Below are positions 35,946 to 45,907 of a DNA stretch of 64,000 bases, piece after piece; position 1 is the stretch's first letter, and the number at the start of each line of letters is the position of its first letter. The notes below the pieces were generated by a model. That model saw only the letters and a program-made list of their open reading frames with translations. It did no database searches and was not told the origin of the DNA. The stretch comes from Tritrichomonas musculus (Eukaryota > Parabasalia > Tritrichomonadida > Tritrichomonadidae). The stretch is taken from assembly GCA_039105265.1 (NCBI GenBank), contig JAPFFF010000002.1:2170001-2234000 (forward strand). The letters run 5' to 3'. The position numbers were made by a program, and so were the translations under genes.

Positions 35946-36002
35946 GGCATTTTTCTGCCGTACCCATTTCATTAATGATTTTTCAGATGGTAGAAATCTA
36001 CC
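35946..36002. terminator. Two hairpins 3' of PolB (element B)
   Basis: GGCA-TTTTTC-TGCC (35946-35959) and GGTAG-AAAT-CTACC (35989-36002) lie within 65 bases downstream of the PolB stop. Element A has a different hairpin at the equivalent place. Terminator or 3'-processing role is inference. Confidence 0.4.
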
Positions 36003-36010
36003 ACCTGCAT

Positions 36011-39000
36011 TTAATGAACTTCAATGAAATAATCCTTTGCAGTGAAACCATTGACATAGGGACAACAACACTGATTCGATAAAACCAACATCTTTGAATG
36101 TGCTGCTGTTAAAGCATTTTTGATGACCGTTATCTTACTCATTTTATTGTTATTCATTTGAAGGTTTATGTTCTTACCTTTCATTACTGATTGTTTATCG
36201 ATGACTTCTTTATAATCACTTGATTTGATATTGTTCTTCTTCAATGATATACCTTTGAGTTTAAGTGATATTGTTTTGTCATCTGACCATATCGTATAAC
36301 ACTTAGCGCACAAAGCAACTTGATTTGCTCCGAACTTCTCAACACAGGCTCCTAAAATCTTTTTCTCATCATATACATCATTGATTGCAGGATTTGGCAT
36401 AAATGAATAAATGTGTTTGTCATAAAATGTTTTGTCTTTGATGACATAATCAAACAGCTGATTAATCGGTTTATCCATATCGCCAGCAATTGACATGTAA
36501 AGACTGTCTGTATCGACCGAGTTAAAATGAATCCGATTCATATCAATACATTTGTAAATAAAGTCATAAATGAAAGTCAAATACCAGTATTTCGCATTGT
36601 CAAGTGTAAAGAATGATTCCTGCAAGCATGTATTGCATTTGAATGAATGAGGTTGTGATTGTATCAAATAACAATCATTTGACAATTTGCAACCGTTGCG
36701 ATAAGTATCGGAGGCTATCAATTGAAATGCTTTATTTTTATCAACAATTCTTACTTTGTTGAAGTTCTCGGAGTTTAATCCATCATATCCATAACTGCCA
36801 TTAAGCATGATCTTGTAAAACTTTTCGTTGCCATGTGCAACACCACTGATGATATCTTGACGCTTCTTCATAAACTCGCAAACAAATTGATTAAAACCGT
36901 CATGAGCTTCATATAAACTTAAGCTCTTAATGTCATCAACGATAAGTCATTGATCAATTAAAAACCATAAATAATAATTCGAGAACGTCATAAATGTACC
37001 GCATGTATCAAGCAACATTGTCAGCTTTCTTGTTTCTTTATCTGCTGAATTCAGTTTATTGTCTTTCATGTATTTGTACATATAACTCCCTATCGTTTGT
37101 TCATCATTCATTATATTGATGTTTCTAAACACAGGAGGAAAGTTAATCAAATCATTAATTTTATTCTTCGGGCATCTCAATTTGACTTCAGCTTTGAATA
37201 TAAACTCAGGGTTTGCATCAAATCGTTTCTTTGATTGAATGATATTCATTGCCGCATTGAACACCTTTTCATTCTTGTTTCCTTCTTCATCATAAACATC
37301 AAATTGTTTTATAAATGAACCAGGCATGAACATGATTCCTCCGTGATAAGGATTAAATGAATGTTTTACTGAACTGAATGATGAAGGATACAATGAATTG
37401 AAATCAATACCCGCAACGTGTGAGACTATGTTTGAAGTGTCATAGCTAATGATTCTGTCATTGACGGCATCATATTTGAGTTTATTGATTAATGTTTGAC
37501 CTCTAATGTTCACTCGATGAAGAACATTTGATAATCCTCCCGTTATGTTCTCTCTCAAGTTGTAGTATTCTTTTTCATCAGTTATGATTGTTGGCAGATG
37601 ATGAAGCTTGCAGAATTTCTTCAATTGTATTTTGGTTCTTGTTATCTTATCATCATCACGTTGTCTCAAACGATTACATTCAGCACAAGCCAGTAGGCAG
37701 TTATCAATTTGATGGCCTTTGTTGTTATCTATTCTGTCTAGTGTTGTTTTGTTGTTGTAAGTAAAGTGTTCACCACACAAATGACATTTACCTGTTTCAT
37801 TTGAATTGTACAATTTCATGAAAGCATCAAAATCCTTTTCACTAACACATTTTGATATATCACGTTGATTTTGGTTCATCTGGTTATGTTTCTCATCTTG
37901 CTTTCGATAACTGTTGCATTTATAGTTCCACCATTTGATATCTGGCTTAAATGTATTCATCTTGTTTATGGTTTCATAATCGTTCTTAGGATTGAAATCT
38001 TTATAGGCGAGAGCATATTTGATACATGATGCGTTCTTTGATAACGAAAGATTACTTATCAAATCAACTTTATATACAGCATTCATTTGAATAAGGTTGT
38101 CAATAGGTTTAATCATCATTTCAACATCATTGTCATTGTATGATAACAAGTAATCCCATCGAGTCGCAAACCTCTTTGAATCATTCAAATACTCTTCATA
38201 ATCAGCTTTTGTTAATGGGTTCTTTTGATTGAGATAACTGAAGAAGTCTTCATATTTGAACGGTTCACTCTTTGATAACACTTCATTATAATTATCACTG
38301 TTGATTGCTTCATAAGGAAATACACCTTTCGAACTGTTTGATACACCCCCAAAATCGATTCCAAACTGTTTGAGTGTTCCTCCAGCAACAAATGCTTGTG
38401 CGTCAATGAATCGTAATCGAATGGGATACTTTGATGATTTCAATATGAATTGTTTCAATGATGAAGCAGTTCCAATCATTCCGCTATCGATAGACCAATG
38501 ATTTTTAATTAATTGCTCTTTGAATAAGTTTGAGTCAAATCGTGATGAATTAAAACCGAATACTGTTATCGTTTTCAATGATGAGTCAATTTGATTTAGT
38601 TCTTCTTCCGATTTATCTTTGATGAATGATTTTAAATGTTTCAACTTATCAGCATACACATCACAGCCAACAACAAATAACCAGTCAATCCATTTGGCAA
38701 TGAATTCATTTGTTCTTATATCAAAGTTCTTTGTTATCAATCCTTTATCAAGCTTCACACATGATGAAACACTCAAAGGAATCAATCTAGAATTGATAAC
38801 TGATTTATCACTGACTTTCTTTTTAATCTTTTGTTCCATCGTTTCAAAATCATAAGTGATATAATGAATTGTAGGCTTCCATGATAAACCGTATGAAAGA
38901 CAATACAAATAAACAGGATTGTTTAAGATGTGCGGGCAGTAGGGTAAAGCTTCTCGTGATGGAATGAAATCCTTTTTGAATTTGCCATCACATTTATCTA

Positions 39001-40534
39001 CATGTCTGTTGAATCTGTCAATATGTTCATGACCTTTGTGAATGTATGAACCGCATTGCGGGCATATATGAATGTTTGTTAATGCTTCAGCGTTGATGAT
39101 GTACATTATGTGAAGAATCTTATCCTTTGAATACAAAAGGGCTGAAAATGTATTGTTTGGTTCATAAGTGTTATGCCATTAATCCTGTAAATCATAAATA
39201 TGTTTCTCTTTGTCATATTCATATATGTTGACATTAATGTTATGATTCTTGGCTGATTCTTTCATTTCTTCAATCGTGATTCCTTTGAATGAGTTTATTA
39301 ATTGATTTGCTGCTTTTGTAGGTTTAGTTGAATAAGTAATTCCGTGTTCATCACATAATATTTTCTTTGCTTTTGCTGTTCTGTCTGAGATTGTGAATGG
39401 TCTTTTCATTAATTCTTTATTCAAACAGCAAGCAAGGAAACGATACCAACATAAACAATCATCAACGTTATCGATAATGATATATTTATTTTTAATGAAT
39501 TCTTTTGGTAAATCATCAATCTTACCTGTTATCTTAACAACTCGTGAAATTGTAAACGATACTGACCAAACGATACATAATTTGATGTTTGAAGCTGTAG
39601 TTTCATATTCATGAATCTTTGATTCAACATACAGTTTAACTTTGTCAACATCTTTACTCTCTCTAACTATTATCGGAATTGATGATTTATAGTTTTTCCA
39701 ATTAATATCACTTGCTTCATACGTGTATCTTTCGTTTTCATTCTTTGGTGGTATCTCAAATATGCCTGTCAATTGAAAATATATTTTGAACGGTTTCACT
39801 TCTTGTTTAAACACTGTCTCAGTCAAATATTCATTGATGTCTTCAATTGATGAAACTCCGTTTTTGTAATATATTTTAATCGGTTCTTTACTGTCTTCAT
39901 CTAATCGTTCAACCTTTTCACTATCATTTGGGAACTGATCAATAAAATGACTGCATGCTTCTACTGCTTCATCAAAGTTCTCAGGTTCATTGATTATGAA
40001 ATATGAATCATGTTTTGAATGAACTCCTTTATAGCCGAACTTTTTGATGTATTCAATTAATTCAGCATTTTCATTGTTAAATCGAATGTCTTCATATCGT
40101 TGAGGCTGTTTGTTTGTCTTTGGCGGTAATGGTCTCAATAATATATTATCAGATTTAATTAATTGAAGGGCTTTGTTTAGTGCATCATGTGCAATTTTTA
40201 TACTTGACTCGATTTGCTTTTGTTTTAGTTGTTGTTCATCATCATCTTCTTCTTCTTCAAATTGTTCCTCTTCCTCCTCTTCTTCTTCTGGTTGTTTCTT
40301 CATTCTATTGATGAATGCTGTTATAGTTTCATCATTGATGGTTGTTCCTTCATGCTCTTTGAATTGATATGCATTAAGATAATCAGTTATCCTTGATTTG
40401 TAAATTGGTTGAGCTCTTTGAAATGTTTTATTATATGATGTTCTTAATGGTGGATTTATTTGAAGTTCATTGTTAAGCCTTTTAATTAAATTAGCAAGAT
40501 ATTTATAATGTTCATTATCAAATTCAAATGACAT
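36011..40534 (-). pseudogene. Protein-primed DNA polymerase B, broken copy
   Basis: Same architecture as 15258-20012. Visible: the OTU-like block CLCWYRFLACCL with FKGITIEEMKESAKNHNINV, CPQCGSYIH zinc finger, YDFETMEQ, NSSRFDSNLF, YNDNDVEMM, the HNH-type CHLCGEHF with LDRIDNNKGH and CAECNRLRQR, DFNSLYPSSF, KFYKIMLNGSYG, SVDTDSLY and KLKGISLKK. It looks broken, with about two breaks, so element B would depend on a polymerase from elsewhere. The N-terminal region holds a Glu-rich run (EEEEEEEEQFEEEE). Confidence 0.88.
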
Positions 40535-40623
40535 TTAGATATTATTAAAAAATCAATTTATTTAGATTTTGAAAAATGTTAAATCAAAAATAAAAAAATA
40601 ATTCGAGTTTTTTATTTCAATGA

Positions 40624-41088
40624 AATGACTGAATTAATAGAGATAATGAAGATGTTGATGAAATCCATCATTTGTTAACAATATTAATTGCTAAATCAGA
40701 TGATAATGAAGCTCTCAGGAACATTGTAAATGAAGGTTCATTTGACAATGACAAAAATGATTCATCAGATGAAGAGAATCAAATAAAAGATGATAAACCA
40801 AAACGTGCATTATTCAATTCATCAAAGTTCTTGAACGCTCATGACCGTGAATTAGTTATATAGTTCCTTGATGATGAACGAATGAAAGAAATAATGAAAC
40901 TACCACAACATAAACAAGCATCATTTGCAAAAAAAATGATTCAAAAACATTTAAATATAAATATAACATCATACATGATTAACAGGATTCTCACATTCAA
41001 AAGGCAACAGACGCACGACAATGATGATGATGACAATGATAACAATAATAACAACAATAACAATCAAAGAAGACCACAATTGATTTGA
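40624..41088 (+). pseudogene. Acidic/Asn-rich Polinton protein, broken
   Basis: It encodes an acidic N-terminal part (SDDNEALRNIVNEGSF, KNDSSDEENQIKDDKPKR), then RELVI, a helical part (MKEIMKLPQHKQASFAKKM), and a Asp/Asn homopolymer tail before QRRPQLI. About two breaks. It is divergent from the PolB gene with a short T-rich gap. I do not recognise it; no equivalent is obvious in element A. Confidence 0.5.
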
Positions 41089-41126
41089 ATTCATTGAATC
41101 ATTTGAAGTTTTATTTTTGGTTTAAA

Positions 41127-41372
41127 ATGAATAGTGCCATTAATGGTTTGAGTTGTGATACTTCAGCTTTACGCGCTCAGTTTAGAATGATGAAGAATAA
41201 GATATTTGATAAATGTATGAACAATGATGAAGATACATTGAACGAAACTTTTGATAAGTTCATTCACATATTAACTATATATAAGCAGCTATTTAAAGAT
41301 ATTGAATCAATTAAAACACAATTAAGAACCATTGATGAACGTATTAAATCAGCTGAACAGATAACTTTGTAA
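41127..41372 (+). CDS. Small helical Polinton protein
   Basis: 81 aa from the ATG at 41127 (MNSAINGLSCDTSALRAQF). TTTTATTTTTG ends 7 bases before it, which decides this start over the upstream ATG at 41085. Mostly alpha-helical with a coiled-coil end (YKQLFKDIESIKTQLRTIDE). It is the positional counterpart of 10720-10950. Role unknown. Confidence 0.6.
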   Translation: MNSAINGLSCDTSALRAQFRMMKNKIFDKCMNNDEDTLNETFDKFIHILTIYKQLFKDIESIKTQLRTIDERIKSAEQITL

Positions 41373-41400
41373 ATGATTCAATGAATAATGCTTTAATGAC

Positions 41401-41412
41401 GTTTTATTTTTG
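41401..41412 (+). promoter_or_regulatory. T-rich upstream motif
   Basis: GTTTTATTTTTG lies 12 bases before the ATG at 41425. The identical core occurs at 41109-41119 and 21827-21837, and inverted at 43581-43593 (with the same CG in front) for the 152-aa gene. A recurring core promoter candidate. Confidence 0.55.
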
Positions 41413-41424
41413 TTTAAAACATTC

Positions 41425-42006
41425 ATGACTCTCTCTAAAGCGAGAATACTATCGTCAGAAAACGATGCATCAGTGAAGCAGAAGCAAACGACCAGTATTA
41501 ATATAAACATCAAACCAAAACAACCACAATCAGTTGAATATCCATCGGTTCAAACATTATCACAGTCATCTCAAGCAACAAATTTTACTATACCTCAGAT
41601 GAGTGGAACATCTCAATCAATACCTCAAACAAGCAATCTTATCCAAGACCGTGGAATAATAGATTTAGGAAATGAACATGACGAACTCGAAATCAAAAAT
41701 AAATTCCTTGAAATGATTATTGAAATGTATGAAAACAATCCGTTGAGAATTAATTCATATCTCATTTGTAAAAGTGATTTGTTGATGAATATGATTAAAC
41801 TATTAACTCAATCAGATAAAGTTGAACTCGTTATTGATGAATGTGAAGCTTCATGCGGTTGTATTTCATCAAATGATAAAGAGTTAATGAAGATATCAAA
41901 GATATTGATAACAAAAGACAATAAAACAGAAGAATTCAAGTATTGTTATAATAATATTTATTCACAGTTCATCAAATATGGTATATCATTAAAGTTAACA
42001 ATTTAA
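41425..42006 (+). CDS. Conserved Polinton protein (208/198/157-aa family)
   Basis: From the ATG at 41425: MTLSKARILSSENDASVKQK, a Gln/Ser/Pro linker, NLIQDRGIIDLGNEHDELEI, then IIEMYENNPLRINSYLICKS, LLMNMIKLLTQSDKVELVI, a Cys-rich turn (EASCGC) and KYCYNNIYSQFIKYG. It matches the element A protein (10988-11605) across its length and the Polinton C protein (60072-60545) in its C-terminal domain. It is followed after 10 bases by the 43-aa gene and then the ATPase, the same order as in A. Confidence 0.75.
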   Translation: MTLSKARILSSENDASVKQKQTTSININIKPKQPQSVEYPSVQTLSQSSQATNFTIPQMSGTSQSIPQTSNLIQDRGIIDLGNEHDELEIKNKFLEMIIEMYENNPLRINSYLICKSDLLMNMIKLLTQSDKVELVIDECEASCGCISSNDKELMKISKILITKDNKTEEFKYCYNNIYSQFIKYGISLKLTI

Positions 42007-42016
42007 AAACTATTAA

Positions 42017-42148
42017 ATGATATATGAAATATTAGTTATTTCATTACTAACAGGTTTATTTTTAGTGAAGCTTGTTGAAGTATCATTAATGATGCCAGAC
42101 AAAGAACCAGAACTCAGTGAAGAGATAAGAACAAAAATGTATTCATGA
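42017..42148 (+). CDS. Conserved 43-aa single-pass membrane microprotein
   Basis: MIYEILVISLLTGLFLVKLV, a few residues, then an acidic tail with KEPELSEEIRTKMYS. Same length, same place and same C-terminal motif as 11622-11753. One hydrophobic helix of about 20 residues near the N-terminus, with acidic C-terminal side. Confidence 0.8.
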   Translation: MIYEILVISLLTGLFLVKLVEVSLMMPDKEPELSEEIRTKMYS

Positions 42149-42173
42149 AGAGCTTTAACGAAAACTAAAAGAA

Positions 42174-43088
42174 ATGAAACATTTCATGAAACCGACGCAC
42201 TTTAATTATAATGAGATTTTATTCTCTAATAGCTCTGATTACGATGATGACCAAATGAGTTTTGCATTTGAATATGAATCATTCAGACCAACAGTTAATG
42301 AAAAGACATTTAACATTGATGATGAGATGAACAAAGCTTATCAACGCAATGAATCAAAAATAAAGAATGAATCAATCAGACCAATCGCAAACGGCATCTA
42401 TGCACATTACAATTTATTAAACATACTTGTTGGAAATCAAGGAAGAGGCAAGAGCCATGTTGTTTTAAGAGATATCATTCAAATGTCAAGATTAAAGAAC
42501 TCAAAATTTCATTTAATCGTTTATATATCTAAGAGCGGTACAATCAATGATGCAACATTTATTGCTCAACGTGAATTGATTCAACTACCAATCAAAGTCA
42601 TTAGTGATTCAAACGCTGAAGAATATCTTAAACAACTTGATTTATATAAAGAGCTATATGATAAATATTGTTCGACCCCAAAAATAGTAATCAATGAAAA
42701 GAAGTTAAATGATATGTTTGAGTTTCTTCATATCGATAAGCTAGGTCAACCAAATGAACCATTAAACACAATCATTCTTTGTAAAGATGCGAGCCATTCA
42801 TTAATTTTAAAGACTGATTACTTTACAAATTATGTTTCACAGCTCAGACATAAACATTCAATCGTATATATTAACATTCAGTTCTTCAAAGCAATCAAAA
42901 CTGACTACAAGAATAACGCAACATCATTCTTTATCTTCAGTGGTTATTCAAGGCAAAAGTTAAGTTATGTATATCATCAAGTTCCAATGCCAATTGAGTT
43001 TGAACATTTATGGCAAAAATATAAAGACTTATCAGGTCATCAATTCGTGTTGGTCAATACGAGAACAAACACAATTGAGATTCATTAA
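42174..43088 (+). CDS. A32-like (FtsK/HerA) genome-packaging ATPase
   Basis: 304 aa. NILVGNQGRGKSHVVLRDII (Walker A, about residues 82-101), NTIILCKD near residue 200 (Walker B region), HKHSIVYINIQFFKAIKTDY and TSFFIFSGYSRQKLSYVYHQ. It is colinear with 11757-12677 and open throughout. In a decayed element an intact packaging gene could reflect recent activity or use of its products in trans; that is inference. Confidence 0.87.
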   Translation: MKHFMKPTHFNYNEILFSNSSDYDDDQMSFAFEYESFRPTVNEKTFNIDDEMNKAYQRNESKIKNESIRPIANGIYAHYNLLNILVGNQGRGKSHVVLRDIIQMSRLKNSKFHLIVYISKSGTINDATFIAQRELIQLPIKVISDSNAEEYLKQLDLYKELYDKYCSTPKIVINEKKLNDMFEFLHIDKLGQPNEPLNTIILCKDASHSLILKTDYFTNYVSQLRHKHSIVYINIQFFKAIKTDYKNNATSFFIFSGYSRQKLSYVYHQVPMPIEFEHLWQKYKDLSGHQFVLVNTRTNTIEIH

Positions 43089-43090
43089 CT

Positions 43091-43549
43091 TTATTCTAAT
43101 ATGAGCTGTTGTTGAACACCTACAAATAGTTGTGGTGTATTGATATTATATTTTTGTCTCATCTGTTCGATGAGTTCCTTTGTTTTCTTATCATTAACTT
43201 TCCTGATACTGTAATTATAATACTTGTAATCTTTAAATGATTGTTCTTCATTTGAACCTTCAACGAAGAACTCAAGTGAATTCGTTGATATCCTTCTTCT
43301 AACATTTGATGTTAATGTTATATATTCGAGCCCGAGTTCAACAATCTTGTCATGATAGAAACGTTTGAATTCATTATCTTTGTTCTTCAATGATATGTAT
43401 ATCACTTTAGATTTATAAGCAGCCTTTCCACAAAGTATTGGATATCTATCACACAGAATTGAGAAATCACATTGTTTAAACTTCTCTGATTCATCTAACA
43501 TATCAATCAATGAATTGACATAATCATAAACCTTAGGCGTGCTTGACAT
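43091..43549 (-). CDS. Conserved Polinton protein (152-aa family), intact
   Basis: 152 aa: KVYDYVNSLIDML, QCDFSILCDRYPILCGKAAY, SKVIYISLKN, FYHDKIVELGLEYITLTSNV, RRRIS, EFFVEGSNEEQSF, YYNYSIRKV, YNINTPQLFVG. It is the only unbroken member of the family in this window. It converges with the ATPase gene, ending 2 bases from its stop. Its start is preceded (minus strand) by CGTTTTATTTTTG. The mix of beta strands and a conserved CDF-LC-R-P motif does not match a family I know. Confidence 0.7.
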   Translation of the reverse strand: MSSTPKVYDYVNSLIDMLDESEKFKQCDFSILCDRYPILCGKAAYKSKVIYISLKNKDNEFKRFYHDKIVELGLEYITLTSNVRRRISTNSLEFFVEGSNEEQSFKDYKYYNYSIRKVNDKKTKELIEQMRQKYNINTPQLFVGVQQQLILE

Positions 43550-43593
43550 ATCTTTATCATGAAATTAAAAAACAAAAAAACAAAAATAAAACG

Positions 43594-43870
43594 TTATCGA
43601 ATATATTAACAGCCTCAAAAACAAAGTTCATCAGCTTGAGAATGAATTGAACTCATTAAACAGCTCTTCATAAACTGCACATCATCTATGACATTTGCGA
43701 AGCAAGAGGCGTCATAGTCCTTCATTCTTTTATTTTTGATTCATTGCGTTCAAAGATGTTGATTCAAAGATGAGTATTCAAGGTGGTGACCGTTAACTTA
43801 AACTATGTATCCCCCTGTCCGCTCTGTCCACAATTTATATCCCCTGTCGAGCCGGTCATACTTACTCTCT
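43594..43870. other. Right flank of Polinton B
   Basis: 277 bases without a gene. A TTTTATTTTTG motif at about 43728-43738 is followed by an ATG that leads only to a short frame. GTCCGCTCTGTCC and CCCCTGTCGAGCCGG form a small GC-rich patch just before the tandem array. This may be the decayed end of the element. Confidence 0.35.
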
Positions 43871-44054
43871 AACGTTCAAAGATCTTTCGCGCAAATAAGT
43901 TCCAACGTTCAAAGATCTTTCGCGCAAATAAGTTCCAACGTTCAAAGATCTTTCGCGCAAATAAGTTCCAATGTTCAAAGATCTTTCGCGCAAATAAGTT
44001 CCAACGTTCAAAGATCTTTCGCGCAAATAAGTTCCAACGTTCAAAAATCTTTCT
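43871..44054 (+). repeat. 33-bp tandem array
   Basis: Five full units plus a partial one of AACGTTCAAAGATCTTTCGC GCAAATAAGTTCC: 43871-43903, 43904-43936, 43937-43969, 43970-44002 (one base different), 44003-44035 and a partial to about 44054. 33 is a multiple of three, so both strands stay open, giving the by-product peptides SNVQRSFAQIS and NVGTYLRERSL. GAAAGATCTTTC-like palindromes (AAAGATCTTT) sit in each unit. It lies on the border between Polinton B and host DNA. Confidence 0.9.
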
Positions 44055-44459
44055 GCCTCATTTCTATTACAGCCAAATTAGCTCAATAGAATGCTGTCTT
44101 GAATCAGCTAACAAACCAAGTGCTATACTTGGCAATAGGCGAGAAAAATAAAATAAAAGGCGTTTTTTTTGTTTTTGTATATTTTACAAATCTTACTATT
44201 TAAAAAGTTTAATCGGTTATTCTTATTTTTCAAAAAGTGTTATCTGCTTTCCTCATTCAAATTTTTATATAAGTTTTCTCAAAAAAAATTGTATAAGTCT
44301 TCTCAAAAAGCTGGCGCGTTTTCCAAGAGTAATGATTTTCAGCCCTATACTTTCAAATAAAATGTTGTTCCCAATAACAACTGTATTTCCTACAATTATT
44401 TGCATTATATTAAAAATGTAAAAACTTATTAAAAACAAAGATAATTAAATAATAAAATT

Positions 44460-44570
44460 TTCTGTTACGAAAGTGGAAAATTCTGTTACGAAAGTGGATA
44501 AAAATCAAAAAGTTAGGTGATAATAAATTTTGAAAATTTTGGTGGTTATATTTTCTGTTACAAAAGTGGA
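44460..44570 (+). promoter_or_regulatory. Three-copy 18-bp motif upstream of the CFAP36-like gene
   Basis: TTCTGTTACGAAAGTGGA at 44460-44477 and 44481-44498, and TTCTGTTACAAAAGTGGA at 44553-44570, ending 16 bases before the chosen ATG. The repetition and spacing suggest protein-binding sites in the promoter. TGTTAC could be a Myb-type site; that is a guess. Confidence 0.5.
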
Positions 44571-44586
44571 ACAACTGTATATTAAC

Positions 44587-45885
44587 ATGTCAAACGAACA
44601 ACTATTATTTAATACATCTCTTTTTTTTGCATCTGAGAGATGGTGGCACCCTATAATTTCTTTTGTTTATTCGAATAATGAACCTTTTAAGTCAGAGCAG
44701 ATAAATACTACTCAAAATTCAAAAAAAATATGTTTTTCTCATGAGCAATATGCAAAATTTATTGAATTTTCAAACATGATCGTTAAAATGATTGATAAAG
44801 ATTTATGTGCAAGTCTTGGAGTCTCTAACCAAATGCTCGAAAACGTTCTATTTTCAACTTATGAAGATGGCAATATTCAATCGCGAGTTATTATTGACAC
44901 TTTGCAAAAAGCAATGAGTTTTAATGATTTCAGGAATGAAATGTTTCGCTGTAGTTCACGAACAGAAGAAATGATTAACGAGTCAATCATTGAACTAACA
45001 TCGTCAATTTCTGAAGAAATGGATTTAAGCAATTCTGAAACCTTGGCGAAAAAAGTTACCGAGGCAACACAAAACAAAATTGATCATGAAATTAATGATC
45101 TAATAGAAAAAGGGTGCAGACAAATGCGAGCTCTACTTAGTATTGATATAACAAGACCAATTATTCCAGGCTCACCTCAAAGACGTCCTCTTCCCAACCT
45201 TCAATCTCCTCAACGAAAAGGAATAAATAGTGATACTAAATCCACTACTATTAATGATTATACGCACAAGCAACAAGGAAGTTCAATAACATCGATACGC
45301 AATGGAATTAATCCAAACTCAACAAATATTGAAAAATCAAATGATCATCAATTAAACTCCCATGTGCAACTTCAAACGTTAAGCACTCCAAAGAGAAATA
45401 TAAATAGACCACTTCTTTTAAAATCCAAAGTTCCGTTTACTAAATTGTCTTTAAAATCTTCATCTTCATCTAATTCTGATTCAACAGATGAAGATTCCTA
45501 TTCATATGATACAACATCTCCTTCATCGAAACAATCATCAAAATCAGCTCCACAATCACCAATTTCTATTTCAAAGTCAAGATTTCCATCAAATTCGCAA
45601 ACAAAAACACCTTCAACCGCAAATTCAACAACTACTTCACCAATTAGAGCATTTAAACACTCCACGGAATTAAATGATTCTGATGATAAGCGAAAGGCAG
45701 ATCTTGAAGAAATTGAGAGAAGAAGGCAATTTTATATTAAACAACGCGACATTCTATCTAAACAAGAACATAGAAAACCACCTTTACATCCAGTTGTAAA
45801 GGTCCAAAAGCCATTTCATAGACCAGCTACGAATAACTCTCCAGCGAGCAAGCAAAGAAAATATTACAGAAAAATTGATGAATGA
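44587..45885 (+). CDS. CFAP36-like BART-domain protein (host gene)
   Basis: 432 aa from the ATG at 44587 (MSNEQLLFN); a longer reading would need a TTG inside the promoter repeats. The N-terminal 125 residues fit a BART domain as in CFAP36/CCDC104: FFASERWWHPIISFVYSNNE, then CFSHEQYAKFIEFSNMIVK, LCASLGVSNQMLENVL, and QKAMSFNDFRNEMF. This domain binds ARL-type small GTPases in cilia and flagella. A long Ser/Thr/Pro-rich disordered region follows, then a C-terminal helix ERRRQFYIKQRDILSKQ like the CFAP36 tail, and a basic end. No introns are visible. It is the only clear host gene in the window and lies between Polinton B and a transposon-filled spacer. Confidence 0.7.
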   Translation: MSNEQLLFNTSLFFASERWWHPIISFVYSNNEPFKSEQINTTQNSKKICFSHEQYAKFIEFSNMIVKMIDKDLCASLGVSNQMLENVLFSTYEDGNIQSRVIIDTLQKAMSFNDFRNEMFRCSSRTEEMINESIIELTSSISEEMDLSNSETLAKKVTEATQNKIDHEINDLIEKGCRQMRALLSIDITRPIIPGSPQRRPLPNLQSPQRKGINSDTKSTTINDYTHKQQGSSITSIRNGINPNSTNIEKSNDHQLNSHVQLQTLSTPKRNINRPLLLKSKVPFTKLSLKSSSSSNSDSTDEDSYSYDTTSPSSKQSSKSAPQSPISISKSRFPSNSQTKTPSTANSTTTSPIRAFKHSTELNDSDDKRKADLEEIERRRQFYIKQRDILSKQEHRKPPLHPVVKVQKPFHRPATNNSPASKQRKYYRKIDE

Positions 45886-45907
45886 ATGAATTCTCATATA
45901 TATAATC

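Larger units (their letters stand above)
21469..43800. mobile_element. Polinton/Maverick element B, rearranged and decayed
   Basis: Contains the tail of an MCP gene, integrase, the small jelly-roll candidate, the large structural candidate, fibre-like genes, KilA-N, PolB, the 198-aa and 43-aa genes, ATPase and the 152-aa family gene. The gene order differs from A: the integrase-to-fibre block is inverted, and KilA-N/PolB precede the ATPase block. About eight genes look broken while the ATPase block and KilA-N remain open, so it is older than A. The full MCP is missing. Ends are approximate and no terminal repeats were identified. Confidence 0.8.

Noticed and set aside
43862-44089. Repeat peptides on both strands and a possible CRISPR array
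   Set aside because: The units are contiguous 33-bp tandem copies without unique spacers, in a eukaryotic context; the peptides exist only because 33 is a multiple of three.
44169-44360. 63-aa ORF upstream of the host gene
   Set aside because: Phe/Lys/Leu-rich, typical of a chance frame in AT-rich DNA, no motif.
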